Source of the DNA: Odiellus spinosus
Taxonomy: Eukaryota; Arthropoda; Arachnida; Opiliones; Phalangiidae
DNA length: 64,000 bases
Reading direction: 5' to 3'
Assembly (NCBI GenBank): GCA_963920705.1
Contig: OY987225.1
Location: 31,433,538-31,497,537 of the forward strand
A program made the translations under genes and the position numbers. The notes under the pieces were generated by a model that worked only from the letters and a program-made list of their open reading frames with translations, was not told the DNA's origin and did no database searches. Below are positions 55,540-64,000 of the stretch, piece after piece (the stretch's first letter is position 1; every line of letters starts with the position of its first letter).

Positions 55540-55630
55540 TAAATTCCTTAAAGGGATAATGCAACCTAACAACAGACGATTTTGAATCGATTCTTTATCG
55601 TTTAAATAGGCCTAATCCACCAGTAATCAA
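55540..55630 (-). repeat. Family E flank, inverted
   Basis: TTTATCGTTTAAATAGGCCT-AATCCACCAGTAAT is the inverse of the right flank of E1 (GGTGGATTAGG...). Upstream, CCTTAAAGGGATAATGCAAC-CTAAC matches words near 51485 and 51780. Confidence 0.55.
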
Positions 55631-55787
55631 AATAGGCTTAGCTGGATTCATGGAGATCCTGATATCCTCGCGTATAAGAGCTACCAACCAATGAGCAACG
55701 GCCATTCTTTAAGGCAAGATCTCCACGAGACTTCCATTCGATTATACGCGTGGAATTCAATCTCCATGAATCCAGCTAAGCCTATTT
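55631..55787. mobile_element. Fold-back family E, copy E3 (best copy)
   Basis: AATAGGCTTAGCTGGATTCA-TGGAGATC at the left mirrors the right end ...TCCATGAATCCAGCTAAGCCTATT almost perfectly. The interior has ACCAACCAATGAGCAACGG and GATCTCCACGAGACTTC, shared with E2. Confidence 0.85.
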
Positions 55788-56964
55788 CTAATTTGTTTGG
55801 AAATTATTTACTGATCCAGTTTCAATCAGCAGACCAAACTTGTCTAATTAGATTAACTATGATAATAAAATGGCGCTTATCTAGGTTAATCTCGTGAAAT
55901 AGGTTTATAATTTAAGCTGAGAACTGCGTTTAGAAGGAGTTACGATAAAGTACAAGTGCCTAACGAGAAAGAGCCATCGCTTCTCAAAAACGCATCTGAG
56001 CTCAGCTATGTTTTAATAAGACGCGATGAGAGAACATCTCCTAAAAGAACCATCATCCTGATTAAGCTTTTTGAAACAATACTGGTACAACTTGTCTCGG
56101 GGTAACGCTTCAAAGCCGGGGTTAGGCGTTCCTTCGTTGCTACAATAAACTCGAACGAAAACGGTAGAAGGGTTCTTTGGTGATCTTTTTTGCGTCCTTT
56201 TCCACTTAAAATGGAAAGTTACGGACGGACGGATATTAGCAAGAGAAACTTTTTAATTAAAACGACTGAAGGATAAGAAAGAGAGAGAGAGAGAAAGAAA
56301 AAGGTCTGTCAGCGGAAAGATATAGAAATTACTTAAAGGGGTAGTGAAACTAATTAAATTCGTAAATTTACTTATACAAAAAATATATTTTAAAAGATTT
56401 ATGAGGCAAGTCAAACTTCCTTACGTAATAAAGAATTAAAATGTAGTTATTTAATGTAGTTATTTAATTTAATAAAAATGTGGCTTAAATGCGCAGTACT
56501 TCGACTTATGTCATCGTCGCAAATTAAAATTAAAATCTTAACATTTTAAAAATTATTTTGGGGTACAGCGAAAAATTAAAAATTCTAAATTTTTTTCCAT
56601 TTCACTTTCTCTTTATAAGACGATACCGGTCGAAGGGAAGAGTGGGTGGAAGGATATATTCATAACGAATGTTTTTGCATTTGCTTTTAATTAAGAAACT
56701 AACTTCACCGACGAGGAGCTATCCTCTTTCCTAAGAATTTCAAAAGAAAACTTTTACTCGGCAGGTAATTTTCATCCTGTCTAAACTAAAATGGGCTCGA
56801 ATTCCAAGAAGTTATAGTAAGAATCAAAAATTAATAATGAGTTTCCAAACTTTACTAAGATTTTGCTGTTTTTCTTCACATATTCTAACATTAGTCAAAT
56901 TACCTTCGAGAAAATATAAATTCCAGTAATACCAAAGATTTAGAATCGATATTTTTCAGTTTCC
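55788..56964. other. AT-rich spacer
   Basis: Holds a (GA)n run near 56280-56300 and a direct repeat TGTAGTTATTTAAT (56442 and 56455). No gene recognised. Confidence 0.5.
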
Positions 56965-57512
56965 TCCAGTTATTTCTGACCTATTTTTCAATTTCTCCTG
57001 TTATTTCTGACCTATTTTTTAATTTACCCTGTTATTTCTGACCTATTTTTCAATTTACCCTGTTATTTCTGACCTATTTTTCAATTTCCCCTGTTATTTC
57101 TGACCTATTTTTCAATTTCCCCTGTTATTTCTGACCTATTTTTCAACTTCCCCTGTTATTTCTGACCTATTTTTCAACTTCCCCTGTTATTTCTGACCTA
57201 TTTTTCAACTTCCCCTGTTATTTCTGACCTATTTTTCAACTTCCCCTGTTATTTCTGACCTATTTTTCAACTTCCCCTGTTATTTCTGACCTATTTTTCA
57301 ACTTCCCCTGTTATTTCTGACCTATTTTTCAACTTCCCCTGTTATTTCTTCATAAATCTTCCCTGTTATTTATGACCTTTTTTTCAACTTTCCGTTTATT
57401 CGTAACGAATTTTTCAGCTTCCCTGTTATTTCTGACCTATTTTTCAACTTCCCCTGTAATTTCTGACCAATTTTTAAACTTCCCTTTTATTTCTGACTTA
57501 TTTTTCAAGTTC
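56965..57512 (+). repeat. 31-bp minisatellite, about 17 units
   Basis: The unit is TTATTTCTGACCTATTTTTC plus AACTTCCCCTG. The first units have AATTT, later ones AACTT. After about twelve units the array degenerates (TTTATGACCTTTTTTTCAAC, TTCGTAACGAATTTTTCAGC). It shares CTGACC...TTTTTCAA with the 23-bp array 3 kb upstream. Confidence 0.95.
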
Positions 57513-58296
57513 CTGATGTTCCCTAACCTTCCTCCCAAAATTAAAAGTCTCCCTTCACTGTTCCCAGTGTTTTTGGTCTATTTTTCAAACTTTCCTCTAG
57601 TTGTCCAACGATAATACAAGTCCTATAGAAATCTTAGCGTTAAAAAACCGAGCAATGTCCCCCTCCTAGAAAATCCGCGCGTTTCTAAAAGTATTTCTTG
57701 AAACTCGGTGTGTTTAATGGCATCAAGATTATTTTATTTTTTTTTTTTTTTATCCGTAAAAAATCCCATCCATGTAGGAAAAAAGTCCGCTTAACTCTAA
57801 AGAGCGTTTTTTCGAAGAATACAGAGTGAGTTAGGAAAATGGCTGGAAAGTTTCACGCGTTTTTCAGGAAAAAAACCAAAAATGGAAGAGAGAGAGCGAT
57901 AGAGGCACGCGGAAGAGGCGCAGCTAAGGGAGGACAGTGGCAAAATATCGTGGTACCTAAAGAAACTTCACAGACGCAATTTTTAGTTTCTTTACTTTCA
58001 ACATTTTTAGACATCTCTAGAAAATATTTTACGACCGTGGCTCGTATATTAGAGGTTGAAGAAAGCGAGCTACGAACGCGAACGTCTACGTGAACGAAAT
58101 ATAACTATCAGAAGCGTATTTAATAAACGCAAGGATCTCGAACATCAATCAAAGATACGAAATTCTCTCAATTCTCTCAACACAATATTTAAATGGTTAT
58201 AAAGATATACTCAAGCGGGTATCGTAAACCAATAAGAGACGAAGCTTTTACACAGAATTTGTGGTGACTAATTTATGATATTATTTAAGCCAAGTA
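57513..58296. other. Spacer with one unproven open frame
   Basis: An 84-codon frame at 57839-58093 starts AAAATGGCTGG and is rich in R, K and E. It resembles nothing I know and is not longer than chance frames here, so it is not called as a gene. Confidence 0.45.
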
Positions 58297-58532
58297 CATA
58301 CTAGGCCTTGGAATCGATTTATACAGTTTCAAAACGTTTCGCTAGAGTCACGTGAACGGGAAACGTTTTGATTCGAATTCTCGAAACTGCTTCGGGAACC
58401 AGTTTCATACCGATTCGGTTTCAACAATCGATAGATGAAGCTACAATAAATCGATTTATAAAGATAACGCGTGAACAAGTGACGCTGGTGATTTAAATAT
58501 CGGTTTGATTTTACCGTTTAAAATCGATTAAG
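58297..58532 (+). mobile_element. MITE family T, copy T2 (uninterrupted)
   Basis: Starts AGGCCTTGGAATCGATTTA and has GAAACTGCTTCGGGAACCAG, CGATAGATGAAGCTACAATA and AAATCGATTTATAAAGATAA, ending TTTAAAATCGATTA. The subterminal GGAATCGATTT and AAATCGATTA words are inverted relative to each other. It gives the empty-site sequence for the LINE in T1. Confidence 0.75.
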
Positions 58533-59435
58533 ATCGTAGCTTATGAGGTACCAACGCCCCTAACCCAAAAGTATTAAATTTTGAATATGGCGTTTTAATA
58601 ATAGATAAAACTAAAAATATAATCCATAGCTATTCGAAAAAATACTTTAAATGCCTAGGATTTCTTCCGCCTGTCACATGCCTGTTTCACCTTCCGGGCT
58701 TCCCATTGGGTAGCAAGGCGAGAGAAAGCATAGAGGGCGAGTTTGATTCCAGGGTGACAGTAAGAAATATTTCATCAGGTCTACCATAAAAGCGTGACTA
58801 TTAATACGAACCTAACCATCTTGTTTTTCCTTCAACAACAAGATCTTAGCTCTAAGATGAGACTGAAAAAAAAAAAGAATTGTAGCGAAGATTCGTAAAG
58901 TGTTTCCTTTTTGTCTTATGAATGCAAAACAGACATTTTCGTCAAAAACCTATCTTCTTTCTTATGATGCAAAAATGTAAACATTTTCTTCTACGAATAG
59001 TAATGTCCAAAAATTCACAAAAAAACCAAACGCTTTGCTTCCTAAAAAAATACTACGTAATTCGCTATATAAAAGTGTTGCGAATAAAAACCTGACAAAG
59101 GGGGTAAAATGTCATTAATTTTTAACGACTTTTAAAAACTTTACACTTTCCAAAAACATTACTTCGCCCTCAATTGAACTTTAAAAATAAGGAATATGTT
59201 TAACAAAACTTTAAGCCTTTTTTTTTTTCTTTAAATAAATTGCGCTTCTTAATTTAAATTCGTAGCGAACACATACTGCGTATAAAATACTGGATTATAT
59301 TTTTAGTTTTACAATTAAAACTCCATGTTGAAAATTGTATACCTCTGGCTTGAACCGTTATTAAGTAGGCCTAACTTCAAAATGAAAATATCAAAAATAT
59401 ATGGATAATTTTTTCCCTAATAATTATGACTTTCT
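58533..59435. other. AT-rich spacer
   Basis: No feature recognised apart from A and T runs near 58866 and 59220. Confidence 0.5.
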
Positions 59436-59700
59436 GGATTAAGTACTTTTACTAAAAAAGACCGCGCGAAAGCCAGAATTCGTGTGAAACAACTTTAAGC
59501 TCTATAATAGCCACGTGACCATACTGATGACGTAATACTGCGCGGAATATTTGTTTTAAAAATTTAAAAATTACAAAATATATATTTTTACTGTTGCTGT
59601 ATATTTTTCTATGACACGAATATTTTAACTATTTTTCCGTACAAATTACTCAACATACAATTGGAGTTCATTAAAAATCACTAACAGCATCAGTTTAAAG
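59436..59700 (-). repeat. Family D repeat, near full-length
   Basis: GGATTAAGTACTTTTACTAA, GACCGCGCGAAAG, CCACGTGACCATACTGATGA, CGTAATACTGCGCGGAATAT, ACTCAACATACAATTGGAGT and CAGCATCAGTTTAAAG are all in D order. Confidence 0.75.
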
Positions 59701-60845
59701 TATATATATATATCATTTTTTCCTGATTATGACGACATTATCAATCAATAAGATCGAATAATAAATTCCCTGACATTATGAAATAATATTAATTAATTTC
59801 GATTATCGACCCACTTAAACTTTAACCATTTAAAAGCATAGAAGAAAATGATTGACTTTTAAATACCATTTTTCAAAGCATAAACGTGTGCAATGAAAAT
59901 GGCCAACTAAAAGTGAACATAACCCCATCCACCCCATTGAAAAAAGACACAAATAAAAACTGTCAATTTAAAAAATGGAAGCTAGGTTTAGATGGGGATA
60001 TAAAATCCCGTTTTTCTGAAACAAATCACGGTCGAAGAATGAAGGAAACAATCCCTAATTCCCTTATTATAGCTTCGAGATATTCAAATAACACGTTTCT
60101 TTTTTTTTTCACCCCTACCCAATTTCGACAAAATCTCTCTAGCCAATTTTCCATATATCTTATAGAACTAGAAGAGGGTATGTATACATGTATAAAGAAG
60201 GAAAATTCTCGTAAATCACAATAGGAGAAAATCCAGGCGAACCCCGACCGCTTGCCTGCTGCAGCCTGTAACGCACTTCAATGGATAAAGTTAGAAAAAA
60301 AAACCTCAATTTTCTCTTCACTCTGATATCCCAAAAAATCACTTTCAAATTTCAGTTTGTATGAAAGCTAAAATGGTTTCCAAATATCATAAAATTTTAC
60401 AATTGAGTCAGAATTTTCACGAACTGAAATCTGCAGGAACAGATTTAAAACTCGTATATACAGAGGGTTGAATTCTCAACGGGTACAAAATTTTTAGAGG
60501 AAAATTGGAGAAACTTCTACACAGTACACGTTTCTGGTTAAGGGAAAAACTGTGGTAAATTTGAAAAGGAGTAAAATTCACGGGAGTTGATCTAGGCAAA
60601 TGTATTAGTAGAAGCCTGAACAACCTCAGAAAATTGCGAAAAAATATTATTCGGGTTAATATACAATTAATTAAACCGCCGCCCAATCATTAAAGTAAGG
60701 TTTTCATGGAATTTTTAATGAACTCAAAATGAAAATGAAAAATTCGTTTAAAAACATAATCCAGTAAATTAATTACCGTTAATTACGTTCCCTTACTGAC
60801 TAAGTTTCCAAGCTACACCCTCATGTCATTACTATTAGTTAGTAA
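59701..60845. other. AT-rich spacer with a D fragment
   Basis: TTAAAGTAAGGTTTTCATGG and TTTTTAATGAACTCAAAATG at 60692-60745 are the 5' end of a D repeat. A 112-codon frame at 59886-60224 has no family resemblance and is not called. Confidence 0.5.
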
Positions 60846-60905
60846 AGACCCGAAGAGGAAGCAATAGCCTCGAAATGTAGTAAAATAAATTGTAAATTTT
60901 ATTAA
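60846..60905 (+). repeat. Possible retroelement 3'-end hairpin
   Basis: CCGAAGAGGAAGCAATAGCC-TCGAAATGTAGTAAAATAAA has the look of the short GAAGAGG...CCTC-GAAATGT hairpin followed by TAAAATAAA seen at the 3' ends of many animal Penelope-like and LINE elements. No coding sequence precedes it. Confidence 0.35.
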
Positions 60906-60932
60906 ACAGAGTACAGTGTCTCCTTGTGGAAT

Positions 60933-61006
60933 TAATATTACTTAAATGTCACTAATTGGTTCCTATTTTACACCTAATATTACTTAAATGTCACTAATTG
61001 ATTCAT
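60933..61006 (+). repeat. 42-bp direct duplication
   Basis: TAATATTACTTAAATGTCAC-TAATTG occurs at 60933 and again at 60975, in a local tandem duplication. Confidence 0.8.
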
Positions 61007-61910
61007 ATTTAAGAAATTTTAAACACTATTTCCAATTAATATTGATGAAATAGGTAACTAATTTAATTTTAATTAAAGTTTCGGGTGGGAGCCCTGAAAA
61101 TTAATTCAATCCAAACTTAGGAAAAGTGATTAGGCCTAAATTAAAATTTTGGAGCGTTTAAGTATCTCTTTACACATACTACTTAGTCGGTATCATTTTG
61201 AAGTTACAATACAGAAAAGATATAGAGCTCCTTTCTCAGTGCTTGTTTGATATATCTTGGATAAAGTATATCGCTTCGCGTTTATGGAAAACTGGAACTG
61301 ATTCGGTTTATACTACACGAGCCTATTTATATAGAAAATTCCACCACGAAATTATAGCACGAGCAAAGCCATACGAACTACACGATATCTCAATTTTTTC
61401 GACCAAAATAAAGGGAACCTACACCTTTTGGGCCTGCTACCGACTCGAGATAAAATTGACCATATTTTTTCTAAACTTTATACTATTGAAAACGGTCTAT
61501 ATAGCGCGAAGCTTAGAAAATTTCCAGATTTCTCGTCGGAGGCACGAAACATTTTGAAACCCTAGTTTTTTTCTCTCTCACAGCTTTGCTCCATCTTTGG
61601 GATCTTTTTAGGTCTGAGAAGAAAACCATTTCTATTTTACTCTTCTGAAAAATATCCTTTTGTGTTCTCCTAGCTGGCTACTTTTTTTTACCATCGTTGT
61701 GAAGAGCGAGAGGAGAACGGGAAAAGAGGGTTGAAATTTTTTGATAGTAAGACTATTTTTAGAAACAAGATATCCCCTGCTTTACATTACATATCTAGAT
61801 TTGATTTTGAGGAATATGTTACAATTTTGTTTAAGAATATATGATTTTTTGGAGTAATTTCTTGTAACATTTTCTATGTCGAATATTTCCCTTATTTGTA
61901 ATATTTGGTC
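61007..61910. other. Spacer with the longest non-repeat open frame
   Basis: A 119-codon frame (61198-61557, plus strand) shows no domain, signal peptide or family resemblance. Frames of this size are expected by chance in 64 kb of AT-rich DNA. It is not called. Confidence 0.45.
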
Positions 61911-62460
61911 TCTTATTTTTCCTTATTTGAAATATTTTTACTAAAATTTCCACTATTTGAAATATTTTTACTAAAATTTTTAATATTTGAAATATTTTTA
62001 CTAAAATTTCCAATATTTGAAATATTTTTACTAAAATTTCCAATATTTGAAATATTTTTACTAAAATTTCCTATATTTGAAATATTTTTACTAAAATTTT
62101 CACTATTTTTAATATTTTTACTAAAATTTTCACTATTTTTAATATTTTTACTAAAATTTTCACTATTTGAAATATTTTTACTAAAATTTTCACTATTTGA
62201 AATATTTTTACTAAAATTTTCACTATTTTTAATATTTTTACTAAAATTTCCAATATTTGAAATATTTTTACTAAAATTTCCTATATTTGAAATATTTTTA
62301 CTAAAATTTCCTATATTTGAAATATTTTTACTAAAATTTTCACTATTTTTAATATTTTTACTAAAATTTCCAATATTTGGAATATTTTTACAAAAATTTC
62401 CACTATTTATAATATTTTCACTAAAAGTTCCACTATTTGTAATATTTTATCTAATATTTC
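61911..62460 (+). repeat. 30-bp minisatellite, about 18 units
   Basis: The unit is ATTTGAAATATTTTTACTAA plus AATTTCCAAT, with variants CACTATTTTTAAT, CTATATTTG and others scattered among units. Because 30 is a multiple of three and the unit lacks stops in some frames, long open frames appear on both strands (about 200 codons on plus, periodic every 10 residues, very hydrophobic). They are by-products of the repeat. Confidence 0.97.
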
Positions 62461-63277
62461 TCTTATTAGTAATAATTTTAAATTATTATTACCTTCATTT
62501 TAATTGGTAAAATTTTACAAAATATTTCCCTTAGAACGTTAATCTCAATTACTTATTTAAAACATTTTTAAATTCTGATATTCCAATATTGCTAGGGACA
62601 GTTTGATTGGCTCTTCGATAAAACAATTTAAGATAGACGAAGAGACCGAGGTACTTTATCCATTAGCCAGCCTAAAACCCTGACAGTTTAAGAGAAATAC
62701 GAAAAAAAAAAAAAAAAAAAAAAAAATAGCAAAGCCTTGGGAAGTTTTTTGGTGGATGTATTATGTAAGACTCTAGCACTCTTTTCCCTAGCTCAGTGTG
62801 ATATAAGGGAAGCCTAAAAGTTTCCCTTTTTTCTCTCAATATATATGTTATAAGGGGAAGAAAATAGGGTTCGCGTTACGCCAAGAAATTCTACGCCCGC
62901 CCTGGATTTTTCGAGCTTATCTTAAATTTAGTTTCGAGCGAGCCGTGAATCTACGATATTCCTTAACTCTCCTTTTCTCTTTAGACGAAATACTCCCACA
63001 ATCCGCCAAAGAGAGAGAGAGATGGAGAGAGAAAGAGCGCGAATGAAAATGGAGATAGCTTCGCAAGAAGACTCCCTTTACTCAGATTTACTAAGAACTA
63101 AGTAACTCGACGTATAAAAATCAAGAAATAGTCTCACCCATAAAACAACAAATCATTCGCTTAAACAAGAAGATTTTGCTTTCAACGTCAAAGATCGTGA
63201 AGTTAGTAGCCGAGGGTTATTTATTCTAATCTTTTGTCTTTTCGCATTTCTTTCCTTCGAGGCTGATAGAACGTAAA
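62461..63277. other. AT-rich spacer with poly(A) and GA tracts
   Basis: A 26-base A run is at 62702-62727 and a (GA)n-rich piece at about 63009-63038. No gene recognised. Confidence 0.55.
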
Positions 63278-63415
63278 CTAGGAATTTTAACAATGGACAC
63301 GTGGTTTTGTCAGTTACTATTTTTTCCCCTGTTTGCCGTTAGAGGACGCTTATGTACGACAAGTTTGGTTGATCATCTATATATATTAAGATAGGTGTCC
63401 ATAATTAATAGTCCT
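63278..63415. mobile_element. Family C deletion derivative, C9
   Basis: The outer left end CTAGGAATTTTAACAATGGA-CACG joins directly to the inner right half GTGGTTTTGTCAGTTACTAT, then CCGTTAGAGGACGCTTATG and the outer right end TTAATAGTCCT. The left inner arm and centre are gone. The junction falls at CACGTG, a word present at both break points. Confidence 0.75.
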
Positions 63416-63432
63416 CATTAGCTAAGGTCACA

Positions 63433-63683
63433 GTAATCGATTTGAAACGATATTCAAATCGCCAGGAATCGTTTTAAGCGACGTGTTCACGCATTATCTT
63501 TATAAATCGATATATTGTAGCTTCATCTATCGGTTATTGAAACCGAATCGGTACGAAACTGGTTCCCGAAGCAGATTCAAGAAATCTAATCAAATCAATT
63601 AGAGAAAAGAGGTTTCCAGTTCACACTACTCTAGCGGAACGTTTTGAAACTTTTTGAATCGATTCCAAGGCCTGGTATGAACG
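63433..63683 (-). mobile_element. MITE family T, copy T3
   Basis: Inverted relative to T1 and T2: TAATCGATTTGAAACGATAT, CGTGTTCACGCATTATCTTT, ATCTATCGGTTATTGAAACC, GGTTCCCGAAGCAGATTC and GATTCCAAGGCCTGG. A short stretch around 63585-63620 differs from T1 and T2. Confidence 0.75.
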
Positions 63684-64000
63684 CGGCTAATGTAAATCGA
63701 AGTAATTTTCGTCTCGATTTTCTAGGGTGAAACTATAACCATATAGAGTTTTTGTTTCACAACTGGTTACGAATAGATTTGTGACAATTCTTACGAGAGT
63801 TCACCTTTCGAGTGAAATCTTAATTTTAGTTTACGCCCCCCCCCCAAACAAAATACAAAAAAAAACCTCACCATTAAAGTGTCGAATATGATTAGATTGG
63901 TTCTTTGTAGAAGCATCCATTACGCACGTTTCCCAGAAGAAAACCACGTGAGCTAGTTTTCATATATACGGTCCAAAAGCAATTCCAGGAAAATTTGGAC
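63684..64000. other. Unassigned end of window
   Basis: Contains a C10-11 run at about 63836-63846 and otherwise plain AT-rich sequence. Confidence 0.5.

Noticed and set aside
57839-58093. 84-codon frame beginning MAGKFHAFFRKK
   Set aside because: Plausible start context but no recognisable domain, no splice context that extends it, and arginine/lysine/glutamate richness explained by a purine-rich tract.
59886-60224. 112-codon frame
   Set aside because: No family resemblance, low-complexity phenylalanine run from a T tract, and chance length.
61198-61557. 119-codon frame, the longest outside repeats apart from the LINE relic and MITE arms
   Set aside because: No domain, signal or neighbour supports it. 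In AT-rich DNA of this length about one or two such frames are expected by chance.
61905-62510. 201-codon open frame on the plus strand
   Set aside because: It is the translation of the 30-bp minisatellite (10-residue period, no varied sequence), with matching frames on the minus strand. It is a by-product of unit length and missing stops.

Overview
This looks like nuclear DNA from an invertebrate animal, but no single feature fixes the species. The sequence is AT-rich, yet CpG-containing words stay common. It has no bacterial gene structure: no operons, no ribosome-binding-site-led genes, no rRNA or tRNA. No open reading frame that is not part of a repeat exceeds what chance gives in AT-rich DNA. 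I read it as a gene-poor intergenic or intronic stretch packed with short non-autonomous DNA transposons (MITEs and fold-back elements), four minisatellite arrays and a few larger broken elements. The only recognisable protein-coding relic is the C-terminal end of a CR1/L2-like (jockey-clade) LINE reverse transcriptase at about 22.1-22.45 kb. Family letters used below (A, B, C and so on) are my own labels.

Layout. 0-7 kb: a fold-back repeat, MITE A1 (337 bp, perfect 7-bp target duplication) and MITE B1 inserted into an older repeat (O1). 7-17 kb: scattered family C, D, I, J, L, N and P elements; N carries a perfect palindromic RFX site. 17-24 kb: D and O relics, and a LINE 3' end nested in MITE T1. 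24.1-26.3 kb: a composite in which MITE A2 and a 1.44-kb element with TA duplication sit inside a D-family repeat. The 1.44-kb element has a large GTCCG subterminal array and a possible leftover first exon. 29-36 kb: E, B2, D copies and a cluster of three family C fold-backs (33.4-34.3 kb). 38.2-38.6 kb: a 30-bp minisatellite. 39.2-41.9 kb: a tandem duplication of about 1.1 kb whose minus strand reads like promoter (CRE plus E2F), short intron, small exon. 43.5-45.7 kb: two nests, B3 inside a GACC-repeat element and a four-layer nest inside C8. 47-50 kb: mariner-like MITE K, B4, a fold-back D and a GC-rich patch with X-box and E2F motifs. 53.4-54 kb, 57-57.5 kb and 61.9-62.5 kb: three more minisatellites. 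The last kilobase holds a deleted family C copy and T3.

How the parts relate. Families A (two full copies plus one 43-bp miniature) and B (four near-identical copies) share CA...TG ends and make 7-bp target duplications, so they were probably moved by one transposase type not encoded here. B is the youngest layer: its copies hardly differ and interrupt older repeats. C, D and the dispersed R motif are older and worn. Many elements carry palindromic regulatory words (CACGTG, TGACGTCA/TGACGTAA, an RFX X-box, YY1-like and E2F-like words), so the repeats supply most of the candidate regulatory sites in this window.
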